Shown one piece after another: positions 54,522 to 62,569 of a stretch of 64,000 nt of DNA (position 1 is the stretch's first letter; each line of letters opens with the position of its first letter). This DNA comes from Bacteroidales bacterium UBA1794. Its GTDB lineage: Bacteria; Bacteroidota; Bacteroidia; Bacteroidales; Bacteroidaceae. The translations under genes and the position numbers were made by a program. Location: assembly GCA_002315435.1 (NCBI GenBank), contig DCFW01000038.1:1-64000 (forward strand), read 5' to 3'. Below the pieces are notes generated by a model. That model saw only the letters and a list, made by a program, of their open reading frames with translations. It was not told the DNA's origin and ran no database searches.

Positions 54522-54979
54522 AGAGTTGAATTATTGTTATGATATAAAAGATTTGTTTCAATTAAACTTAGCATAGAATATAATTCTTTGATCTGCTTCG
54601 GCGATAAACCGTTATAGGCTATTCCCGATAATTCCTGGATTGTATCCTTTATATCCGGTATTGCTTTGCGCCCTTTATCGGTTATAGTCAGATTATATTC
54701 ACGCCGATCTTTCTGGTTCTGCACTCTCTCTACATAGCCATTCGTTGATAAATAATCAACAATTCGTACTATTTGTACTTTGTCGGAAAGCAATTCGTTG
54801 GCAAGCTCCTGTTGAGTGAGTTTCCCTTCACCGGCATCAATTAGCAAAAGCGGATAGAAGGAACGTTGTATATCAAGATGCGATAGCCTTTTTTGAAGAG
54901 TACCGAAAAACATTCTGCTTATTCTTCCTGTTATTCGTCCAAGTGGTTCCCTGGGAAGATTCTTTTTATCTGCATCCAT
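54518..54979 (-). CDS. MarR-family transcriptional regulator
   Basis: The 153-residue protein has the winged helix of MarR: helix-turn-helix around LTQQELANELLSDKVQIVRIVDYL and the wing NQKDRREYNLTITDKGRKA. Regulators of this family commonly repress efflux genes and are released by a ligand. As the first gene of the efflux operon it probably controls it. The inverted repeat at 55039-55067 is a candidate operator. Confidence 0.9.
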   Translation of the reverse strand: MDADKKNLPREPLGRITGRISRMFFGTLQKRLSHLDIQRSFYPLLLIDAGEGKLTQQELANELLSDKVQIVRIVDYLSTNGYVERVQNQKDRREYNLTITDKGRKAIPDIKDTIQELSGIAYNGLSPKQIKELYSMLSLIETNLLYHNNNSTL

Positions 54980-55038
54980 TCTTTATTATGTATTTATGAC
55001 AGGCATAAAAATAGTTACTAATATTAATAGTTATCACT

Positions 55039-55067
55039 GTTAACTAATAATCTTATTATAGATTAAC
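55039..55067. promoter_or_regulatory. Imperfect inverted repeat upstream of marR (possible operator)
   Basis: GTTAACTAATAAT (55039-55051) and ATTATAGATTAAC (55055-55067) pair at most positions. It lies 60-90 bp upstream of the marR start and also upstream of the divergent sda promoter. The rest of 54980-55279 holds a TACTTTTG element at 55190-55197 and nothing else of note. Confidence 0.35.
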
Positions 55068-55279
55068 ATTAATGGCGGTTTGATGACATTACCGTCCTAT
55101 CAGATATTTATTTGACAACATATTTATTAAAAAGTCATGAATGATTCATAATTATACGGGGTCAGCCTTTCTATTTCACTATTTAATCGTACTTTTGCAG
55201 CAAGATATATACGCAAAGTTTTGCACAGAAAACGAGGATATATCATCTATAATTGGGGGTATTCAATAAAACTATATTT

Positions 55280-56500
55280 ATGAAGTCGATTAAAGAATTA
55301 TATCGCATTGGGATAGGACCATCAAGCAGCCACACAATGGGTCCACGCAAGGCTGCCGAAATATTTCTGACAAAACATCCCGAAGCCACATCCTTCAAAG
55401 TAACATTATATGGCAGTCTCGCTGCCACCGGCAAGGGACACATGACGGACGCAGCCATCAAAGACATCTTGCAAGCGGTTGCACCTGTAGAGACTATTTG
55501 GGAACCGAAAATTGTCTTACCTTTCCACCCGAACGGTATGAAATTTGTTTCACTTGATGCAACAGGCAAAGAAACTGATGAATGGACGGTTTTCAGTATT
55601 GGTGGTGGTGCATTGGCCGAAGAAAACGCCAAATCGTCTTTTATCAATACTCCTGATATATATAATATGAGTCATATGACCGAAATTCTACAATGGTGCG
55701 AACAAACGGGAAAGACTTATTGGGAATATGTAGAAGAATGTGAAGACAGTGATATCTGGGATTATCTAGCTGAAGTTTGGAATACAATGAAAGAGGCTAT
55801 TCATCGCGGGCTGGAAAAAGAAGGGGTATTGCCCGGACCACTGAACCTTCGTAGAAAAGCGTCGACATACTTCATACGTGCCAGCGGGTATAAGCAATCG
55901 CTTCAATCTCGCGGTCTGGTATTCGCATACGCCCTTGCTGTGAGCGAAGAGAATGCATCAGGAGGCACTATTGTGACAGCCCCTACCTGCGGTGCTTGCG
56001 GTGTGATGCCTGCTGTACTTTATCATCTTTCCGAAAGTCGCGAATTCACAGATACACGTATCCTTCGGGCTTTGGCAACTGCCGGTCTGGTTGGGAATAT
56101 AGTAAAGGCAAATGCTTCTATTTCCGGAGCAGAAGTGGGTTGTCAAGGTGAAGTGGGTGTAGCCTGCGCAATGGCCGCTGCCGCAGCAAATCAATTATTC
56201 GGTGGCAGCCCTGCACAAATAGAGTATGCGGCTGAAATGGGTTTGGAACACCACTTGGGTATGACTTGTGACCCTGTATGCGGTTTGGTACAAATCCCGT
56301 GCATAGAACGAAATGCTTATGCTGCTGCCCGAGCTTTGGATGTAAACCTTTATTCTTCTTTCACCGATGGGATACACCTTGTTTCATTTGACAAAGTAAT
56401 TGAGGTTATGAAGCAAACCGGAAAAGATCTTCCCTCATTATATAAAGAAACCAGTGAAGGAGGCTTAGCCAAAGATTACAAACCTATGGGAGGAAAATAA
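55280..56500 (+). CDS. L-serine ammonia-lyase (iron-sulfur dehydratase), single-chain form
   Basis: The 406-residue protein is taken from the ATG at 55280 (MKSIKELYRIGIG). An N-terminal beta-type region (GPSSSHTMGPRKAAEIF) and a C-terminal alpha-type region are fused in one chain. Iron-sulfur cysteines are likely in TAPTCGACGV and in CDPVCGLVQIPC. It deaminates L-serine to pyruvate and ammonia. A TACTTTTG element at 55190-55197 fits a promoter. It appears monocistronic; ahpC follows after 282 bp. Confidence 0.92.
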   Translation: MKSIKELYRIGIGPSSSHTMGPRKAAEIFLTKHPEATSFKVTLYGSLAATGKGHMTDAAIKDILQAVAPVETIWEPKIVLPFHPNGMKFVSLDATGKETDEWTVFSIGGGALAEENAKSSFINTPDIYNMSHMTEILQWCEQTGKTYWEYVEECEDSDIWDYLAEVWNTMKEAIHRGLEKEGVLPGPLNLRRKASTYFIRASGYKQSLQSRGLVFAYALAVSEENASGGTIVTAPTCGACGVMPAVLYHLSESREFTDTRILRALATAGLVGNIVKANASISGAEVGCQGEVGVACAMAAAAANQLFGGSPAQIEYAAEMGLEHHLGMTCDPVCGLVQIPCIERNAYAAARALDVNLYSSFTDGIHLVSFDKVIEVMKQTGKDLPSLYKETSEGGLAKDYKPMGGK

Positions 56501-56550
56501 AAGAACTAAAACATTTCTATAAGTCACTAACAACTTATCCGTGGAGCTGC

Positions 56551-56604
56551 AACCTACCATATAATATGTAAATATTGGATATTTTACTTATTATATGATA
56601 GGTT
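56551..56604. promoter_or_regulatory. Inverted-repeat operator upstream of ahpC (copy 2)
   Basis: The 16-bp arms AACCTACCATATAATA (56551-56566) and TATTATATGATAGGTT (56589-56604) have a 22-bp spacer. They match the operator at 49008-49061 except for one base in the left arm. No regulator gene is adjacent here. The nearest downstream gene is ahpC, 179 bp on. The same regulator may bind both. Confidence 0.7.
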
Positions 56605-56782
56605 GATTCCTATTTATCAGATCTACACAAGTCATCAACGACAACAAACATTACGATTCTTTGTATCTTTTCCTTTGCTAAAAAATCAGAAAAAACGGAA
56701 CATTCCACTCTATGCGTTTGTTATCTTTCTAAATCCTCAGAGAAAGAGGATCTCAAAAATGTATAATTAAAACTTTTAAATT

Positions 56783-57415
56783 ATGAGATCATTAATTGGA
56801 AAAAAAGCTCCTCTTTTTAAAGCCTCAGCTGTGGTAAACGGTAACGAGATTGTTGAAAACTTCTCCCTCGAGCAATATATCGGGAAGAAATACGTAGTGT
56901 TCTTCTTCTACCCCATGGACTTTACATTTGTATGTCCTACTGAATTGCATGCCTTTCAAGAAAAACTTGCAGAATTTGAGAAACGTAATACGGCAGTTAT
57001 AGGTTGTTCCGTCGATTCGGAGCATTCACACTTAGCATGGCTGAATACACCTAAGAAAGATGGTGGAATTCAAGGTGTGAAATACCCGATTGTATCCGAC
57101 TTCTCCAAATCTATTTCCGAGAAATTCGGTGTTTTGGCAGGCGCATACACACCTGATGAGAATGGTGATTGGGTTTGCGAAGGTACACCTGTAGCTTTCC
57201 GCGGACTGTTCTTAATTGACAAAGAAGGAACAGTGAGACATTGCGTCATCAACGATCTGCCTTTGGGAAGAAATGTGGATGAAGTATTAAGAATGGTAGA
57301 TGCTCTCCAACATTTTGAAGAGTATGGAGAAGTTTGCCCTGCAAACTGGACAAAAGGTAAAGATGCCTTACAAGCAACAGAAAAAGGCGTTGCGGAATAC
57401 TTAAGTAAACATTAA
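56783..57415 (+). CDS. ahpC: Alkyl hydroperoxide reductase C / peroxiredoxin
   Basis: The 210-residue peroxiredoxin has the peroxidatic Cys in DFTFVCPTELHAF (about 54) and the resolving Cys in EVCPANWTKG (about 175), so it is a typical two-cysteine type. It reduces hydrogen peroxide and organic peroxides, with electrons from AhpF or thioredoxin; no ahpF is in this window. The ATTCTTTG near 56656 resembles a -7 box only weakly. A terminator follows at 57467-57512. The 16-22-16 inverted repeat lies upstream. Confidence 0.95.
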   Translation: MRSLIGKKAPLFKASAVVNGNEIVENFSLEQYIGKKYVVFFFYPMDFTFVCPTELHAFQEKLAEFEKRNTAVIGCSVDSEHSHLAWLNTPKKDGGIQGVKYPIVSDFSKSISEKFGVLAGAYTPDENGDWVCEGTPVAFRGLFLIDKEGTVRHCVINDLPLGRNVDEVLRMVDALQHFEEYGEVCPANWTKGKDALQATEKGVAEYLSKH

Positions 57416-57466
57416 GTTTTTACTGCAGATTTCTAGTTAGTAATAGCACTATTAAAAGATTTTTTC

Positions 57467-57512
57467 AAACGACTACGGCAGATTAAGAGGAATCTGCTGT
57501 GGTCGTTTTCTT
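57467..57512 (+). terminator. Terminator of ahpC
   Basis: AAACGACTACGGCAGATT (57467-57484) pairs with the complement ending at 57508 at 16 of 18 positions, around AAGAGG. A T-rich stretch (TTTTCTTTTA) follows. Confidence 0.8.
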
Positions 57513-57637
57513 TTACCTTAAATATATCAATTATTTGATATAGTAAACTCTGCTGGGATTAAACAAAAGCACTACGCCAAGTGTTTACAAATCAGAGAAA
57601 CAACAAATTGAATACAGAATATAAAGAACTAATAGAT

Positions 57638-59104
57638 ATGAAGAAATCAGATATCGGACTGATCGGCCTAGCCGTGATGGGAGAAAATTTAGCATTGAAT
57701 ATGGAACGCCACGGATGGCAAGTTTCAGTTTATAACCGTACAGTAATCGGCATTGAAGAAGGTGTTGTCGATCGTTTCATCACAGGTCGCGGCAAAGATA
57801 AAAACTTCGTTGGATTCACTGAATTAAAAGATTTTGTGCAATCACTCGCTACTCCACGAAAAATAATGATGATGGTACGTGCAGGAAAGCCCGTAGACGA
57901 ACTTACCGACCAACTGCTACCGCTGCTTTCACCGAACGATATACTCATTGATGGTGGAAATTCGAATTTCGAAGATACTGAACGAAGAATCAAATACGTA
58001 GAATCAAAAGGCATGCGTTTCATCGGATCAGGTGTTTCGGGAGGTGAAGAAGGTGCACTCAACGGTGCATCCATTATGCCCGGTGGCTCTGTGTCTGCCT
58101 GGTCGGAGATTAAGCCTATTCTGCAAAGTATTGCAGCCAAGGCAGACGACGGCACTCCATGTTGTGATTGGATTGGTGCCGGTGGATCGGGACATTTCGT
58201 GAAAATGATTCACAATGGTATTGAATACGGTGATATACAACTGATTTGCGAAGCATACGCATTGATGAAAAATCTACTTCACTTGTCAAACGAGACTATC
58301 GCAACACATTTCGAGCGTTGGAACGAAGGGAAGTTGAAAAGTTACTTAGTGGAAATAACCAGTCACATTCTCCGACAAAAAGAGGCTGATGGCACGTATC
58401 TGATTGACAAGATTCTAGACACTGCCGGACAAAAGGGCACAGGAAAATGGTCTGTCATCAACTCAATGGAACTGGGCATGCCACTTAATTTGATTGCTAC
58501 AGCCGTGTTTGAACGCAACTTATCAGCATTGCTTGATTTGCGAAGAGAAGCTTCAGATGTGTTCAAGCGCAGTCCGTCAGGGAAACAATTTGATGAGCAA
58601 ACAATGGTAGACCAAATCTTCCACACACTATATGCATCTAAAATTGTATCTTATGCACAAGGATTCAATGTGCTGAAACAGGCCTCGGAACAATTCAAAT
58701 GGCAACTTGATGCTGCATCGATTGCCCGTATGTGGCGCGGAGGATGTATCATTCGTTCTGCATTTCTAGATAATATAGCAAGTGCTTTCGAGAAAAGTCC
58801 TTCACTCAGCAATCTACTACTCGACGACTTCTTCCATAACGAAATCGATGAAGCGCTACCTTATTGGAAACAACTTGTTGCCACTGCTACAATGGAAGAA
58901 ATAAGTATTCCGGCATTCTCTTCGGCACTCAACTATTTCTATTCACTCACCACCCGACGATTGCCGGCCAATTTACTACAAGCACAACGTGATTATTTCG
59001 GTGCACACACCTTTGAACGCATTGATCATGAACGTGGGCAGTTCTTCCACGAAAACTGGACAGGACACGGAGGCAACACCAGTTCCGGCACTTACAACGC
59101 ATAA
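57638..59104 (+). CDS. gnd: 6-phosphogluconate dehydrogenase
   Basis: The 488-residue protein is taken from the ATG at 57638 (MKKSDIGLIGLAVMGENLALN). The NADP-binding motif GLAVMGEN, the substrate motif GGNSNFEDTERR, GVSGGEEGALNG and the catalytic region KMIHNGIEYGDIQ are present. It converts 6-phosphogluconate to ribulose-5-phosphate, with NADPH. It is the first gene of gnd-zwf-pgl (12 bp to zwf), so the whole oxidative branch is co-expressed. It is preceded by 220 bp after ahpC. Confidence 0.95.
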   Translation: MKKSDIGLIGLAVMGENLALNMERHGWQVSVYNRTVIGIEEGVVDRFITGRGKDKNFVGFTELKDFVQSLATPRKIMMMVRAGKPVDELTDQLLPLLSPNDILIDGGNSNFEDTERRIKYVESKGMRFIGSGVSGGEEGALNGASIMPGGSVSAWSEIKPILQSIAAKADDGTPCCDWIGAGGSGHFVKMIHNGIEYGDIQLICEAYALMKNLLHLSNETIATHFERWNEGKLKSYLVEITSHILRQKEADGTYLIDKILDTAGQKGTGKWSVINSMELGMPLNLIATAVFERNLSALLDLRREASDVFKRSPSGKQFDEQTMVDQIFHTLYASKIVSYAQGFNVLKQASEQFKWQLDAASIARMWRGGCIIRSAFLDNIASAFEKSPSLSNLLLDDFFHNEIDEALPYWKQLVATATMEEISIPAFSSALNYFYSLTTRRLPANLLQAQRDYFGAHTFERIDHERGQFFHENWTGHGGNTSSGTYNA

Positions 59105-59116
59105 AATTCGAGAATA

Positions 59117-60643
59117 ATGGAAAAAGTAAAGAATATCATCATGGTCATATTCGGAGCATCAGGTGATCTGACAAAACGCAAGTTGATGCCGGCTATCTAC
59201 ATGCTTCATAAGGATGGAAGACTACCGCTGTCATTCGCTATTGTCGGTATTTCTCGTACACCCTATACCGATGAAGAGTACCGCACCTATATCAAAGAAA
59301 ATCTCATGCTTTACATGAAACCGGAAGAAATTCCAAGTGAAGAGGATATAGATAAATTTACGAGCTATCTCCATTACCATGCAATGAATCCAGCAGAAAG
59401 AGATGATTACAAAGGGCTAAACTCCTACTTGAGAGAATTGGATAAAAAGATCGGCAGTAAGGGAAATTACCTTTATTATTTAGCCACACCTCCATCTCTC
59501 TACGGTGTCATTCCACAGCATCTAAAAGCTGAGAACTTGAATTTGAACGAAGGCAAAGAGGGAAAGAAACGCATCATCGTTGAGAAACCATTCGGATTTG
59601 ACTTGCAATCAGCACAAAGTTTAAATGAAATTTATCGCAGAACTTTTGATGAAGAGCAAATATTCCGCATTGACCACTTCCTTGGGAAGGAAACTGTACA
59701 AAATATCTTGGCTTTCCGCTTCGCCAATAGTATTTTCGAACCTCTTTGGAATAGAAATTATGTGGATTATGTGGAAGTGACAGCTGTTGAGAATATGGGT
59801 ATTGAAAATCGAGGTGGGTTCTTTGACCAAACAGGTACACTACGCGACATGGTGCAAAATCACCTGATACAGTTGCTTGCTCTCACAGCAATGGAACCAC
59901 CTGTGGCTTTCAACGCAACAAGTTTCAGAGACGAGGTTCTCAAAGTCTATAACTCGCTGATTCCACTTAATGAAACGGATCTGCGGGAACATATCGTACG
60001 CGGACAATACATAGCTTCAGAACGCGATCAAAGTTATCGTGAAGAGAAAAATGTCGATCCACAATCGCGCACGGAAACCTATATAGCCATGCGCCTTGAG
60101 CTGAACAATTGGCGTTGGAAGGGTGTTCCGTTCTACATCCGTACCGGTAAACAAATGCCTACGAAAGTGAGCGAAATTGTTATCCACTTCAAACCGACGC
60201 CTCAACTATTATTCAATTGCGAACAAGGAGAGTGTCCGAAAGCAAACAAGCTGATTCTTCGCATTCAACCGAACGAAGGTATCTTACTAAAAATCGGCAC
60301 GAAAGTACCAGGCACGGGATTTGATATTCACGAAGTGGAAATGGATTTCAACTACAAAGATTTCAACAATCTTTCAACGGAAGACGCTTATTCACGCCTG
60401 ATTGAAGATTGTATACTCGGTGACCCTACCCTTTTCACACGAAGCGATGCGGTAGAAGCCAGTTGGAAATTCTTTTCACCCATTCTAGATTATTGGAAGA
60501 ACCATCCAGAAGCACCTCTTTATGGTTATCCGGCCGGCTCCTGGGGCCCAAAAGAAAGCGAAGCGATGATGACTGAACATCATGCCGAATGGACTAATCC
60601 TTGCAAGAATCTGACAAAAACAAATTTGTACTGCGAATTATGA
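59117..60643 (+). CDS. zwf: Glucose-6-phosphate 1-dehydrogenase
   Basis: The 508-residue enzyme has the nucleotide motif FGASGDLTKRKLMPAIY (about 13-29), the substrate motif RIDHFLGKETVQN, and the later EKPFGFDLQSAQ. It makes 6-phosphogluconolactone and NADPH from glucose-6-phosphate. It lies 12 bp after gnd and overlaps pgl by 4 bp. Its length is that of bacterial G6PDH (about 490-510). Confidence 0.95.
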   Translation: MEKVKNIIMVIFGASGDLTKRKLMPAIYMLHKDGRLPLSFAIVGISRTPYTDEEYRTYIKENLMLYMKPEEIPSEEDIDKFTSYLHYHAMNPAERDDYKGLNSYLRELDKKIGSKGNYLYYLATPPSLYGVIPQHLKAENLNLNEGKEGKKRIIVEKPFGFDLQSAQSLNEIYRRTFDEEQIFRIDHFLGKETVQNILAFRFANSIFEPLWNRNYVDYVEVTAVENMGIENRGGFFDQTGTLRDMVQNHLIQLLALTAMEPPVAFNATSFRDEVLKVYNSLIPLNETDLREHIVRGQYIASERDQSYREEKNVDPQSRTETYIAMRLELNNWRWKGVPFYIRTGKQMPTKVSEIVIHFKPTPQLLFNCEQGECPKANKLILRIQPNEGILLKIGTKVPGTGFDIHEVEMDFNYKDFNNLSTEDAYSRLIEDCILGDPTLFTRSDAVEASWKFFSPILDYWKNHPEAPLYGYPAGSWGPKESEAMMTEHHAEWTNPCKNLTKTNLYCEL

Positions 60644-61338
60644 TTGTAAAATCTTACTCATCAGCTGAAGAGGCTGCCAAGCAACTGACTGAAGCACTAT
60701 TGATACAGATGCAGGAAAAACCTGAAAAGCCTTTTTCAATGGCTATTTCAGGCGGCAAGAATCCTGCATTATTGTTCCGCTTATGGGCAAACGATTACAA
60801 AACGCGTTTCCCATGGAAACGAATTCAACTATATTGGGTAGATGAACGATGTGTACCACCGACAGATACGGAAAGCAATTTCCTCATGACAAAAACAAAT
60901 TTATTGGATGCCGTGCCGCTACCTGAACAACAGATCTTTCGTATTCACGGGGAGGCTGATCCATCAAAAGAAGCCTTCCGTTATACAAAGCTTGTGCAAA
61001 AAAAATTGCCGGAAGAATCAAATCTCCCTGTTTTTGATTGCATTTTGCTTGGTGTTGGCCCAGACGGGCACACATCTTCTGTCTTCCCGGGACAGGAAGA
61101 TTTATACAAAACAGCAACACCATATATTGAAAATGCACATCCGCAAACAAAGCAGGTACGAGTTGCCCTAATGCTGCGCACAATACTTAATGCCCGACAA
61201 ATATTCTTTTTTGCTACCGGTGCCGAGAAAGCTGATATTCTGAAATCGGTCATAGACGGAGACGAACATCTTCCTGCGGGATTTATTGCACATCATGCCA
61301 CAAATGCCACTTTATTCACGACTGAACAAAGCAAATAA
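60640..61338 (+). CDS. pgl: 6-phosphogluconolactonase
   Basis: The 232-residue protein is taken from the ATG at 60640, overlapping the zwf stop by 4 bp (ATGA). The sugar-phosphate isomerase-like fold shows SGGKNPALLF, WVDERCVPPTDTESN and LLGVGPDGHTSSVFPG. It hydrolyses the lactone made by G6PDH. It ends the pentose-phosphate operon, 3 bp before the convergent gene. It belongs to the NagB/DevB family. Confidence 0.93.
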   Translation: MIVKSYSSAEEAAKQLTEALLIQMQEKPEKPFSMAISGGKNPALLFRLWANDYKTRFPWKRIQLYWVDERCVPPTDTESNFLMTKTNLLDAVPLPEQQIFRIHGEADPSKEAFRYTKLVQKKLPEESNLPVFDCILLGVGPDGHTSSVFPGQEDLYKTATPYIENAHPQTKQVRVALMLRTILNARQIFFFATGAEKADILKSVIDGDEHLPAGFIAHHATNATLFTTEQSK

Positions 61339-61341
61339 ACA

Positions 61342-61929
61342 TCACGGCATCCATTCGACAATTCCGGTGACAGGATGTTTCTTCCTCCATTCCATGAATT
61401 CAGAATATGTGCGCACACTATCTTGAATCACTGCTTGATAATATTCAATACCCATGATCTTCTCCACATCAGGAGTTTCATATTTCAATTTCAAGATAGC
61501 ATAGCGCGTTTCATTCGTCAATACTGCAGAAATTCGTTCTGCCATCTTCTCAAAATAACCATCATAAGTGGAACCTTTTAAGATATGTATCATATCTATT
61601 TGCCAAAGTTCGCTGTCGGAATCAAGATACCAAGCATGCCATTCCAAACATTTTTCATCCGTATTAAGTAAATTTGTAAACTCAATGCGCTGTATTTGCT
61701 TATTCTCAGCAAGCTTCGCTATCGCCGAGAAACTATCAGATAAACTTAGAGGAGATGAATAAATATGAAAATCTATGTCCCGATGTTTCATTAATAACCC
61801 CATATTTAACGACCCAACAAGGTGTATTTCAGCTCCTACTTCTTTCCATATATTAATAATATCCGTATCATTGATTATATTCCACGCTTTCTGCTGATTC
61901 TTCTGCGCCATTTCTATTATTGGTTCCAT
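61342..61929 (-). CDS. Nucleotidyltransferase-superfamily protein
   Basis: The 195-residue protein has the nucleotidyltransferase motif HLVGSLNMGLLMKHRDIDFHI (GS followed by an Asp-x-Asp pair), and a further acidic residue in WQIDMIHI. The rest is helical. It may transfer nucleotides or be a degenerate relative; the substrate is unknown. It is convergent with pgl, separated by 3 bp, with no room for a terminator. A glyoxalase-like gene follows upstream on the same strand. Confidence 0.7.
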   Translation of the reverse strand: MEPIIEMAQKNQQKAWNIINDTDIINIWKEVGAEIHLVGSLNMGLLMKHRDIDFHIYSSPLSLSDSFSAIAKLAENKQIQRIEFTNLLNTDEKCLEWHAWYLDSDSELWQIDMIHILKGSTYDGYFEKMAERISAVLTNETRYAILKLKYETPDVEKIMGIEYYQAVIQDSVRTYSEFMEWRKKHPVTGIVEWMP

Positions 61930-61983
61930 ATGATCTAACTTTAAAATAAAAAGACATCTAATTTATTATAGGAAACCTAATTT

Positions 61984-62376
61984 CTATTCTCCTGTCAACT
62001 CGATAGAATTACCTTCCGGATCCAATATTACACTCTCATAATACCCATCTCCAGTTGTTCTCGGTTCACTTGTAATACGGTAATGCCTATTTCGCAAACG
62101 TTCTGTCAATTCATCCACATCCCTTTTCGTCCCAACAAAGATAGAAATATGAGCAAGTCCTTGCATAAGGGTCCTATCCATCTCTGCTTTATAAATGTCG
62201 GGATTATTCATTAATTCAAGACGGGCACCTCCTTCATTAAAGGAAATAAAATAAGAGGTAAAGTTCTTCTTCGAATTCACGTACTTATCACTGGAGATTG
62301 CATTAAAATAGGTAAGGAAAAACTGTCGCATAGCTTCTATGTTTTCCACCCAAATAGCGATATGTTCTACTTTCAT
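61984..62376 (-). CDS. VOC-family (glyoxalase-like) protein
   Basis: The 130-residue protein has two beta-alpha-beta-beta-beta modules. Metal ligands are likely His in VEHIAIWVEN, Glu in GARLELMNNP, His in GLAHISIFVG and Glu in NSIELTGE. The family includes glyoxalase I, dioxygenases and resistance proteins; the role here is unknown. It lies 54 bp upstream of the nucleotidyltransferase-like gene, in the same direction. Confidence 0.85.
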   Translation of the reverse strand: MKVEHIAIWVENIEAMRQFFLTYFNAISSDKYVNSKKNFTSYFISFNEGGARLELMNNPDIYKAEMDRTLMQGLAHISIFVGTKRDVDELTERLRNRHYRITSEPRTTGDGYYESVILDPEGNSIELTGE

Positions 62377-62569
62377 ATATTCCTCTACTGTTTATGATAC
62401 TTCAATATTATGAACAAAGATAGGTCTCTTCTCTTTGAATGAAAAATAATTTATCCACTTATTCGATTCGTCATCAACTAAATATTATGTTTAATAACAT
62501 AACTAATCCACATCTTTTACGTACTTTTGATGTCTCTTATTTAATTTAACAAAATAATTAGACATTCAA

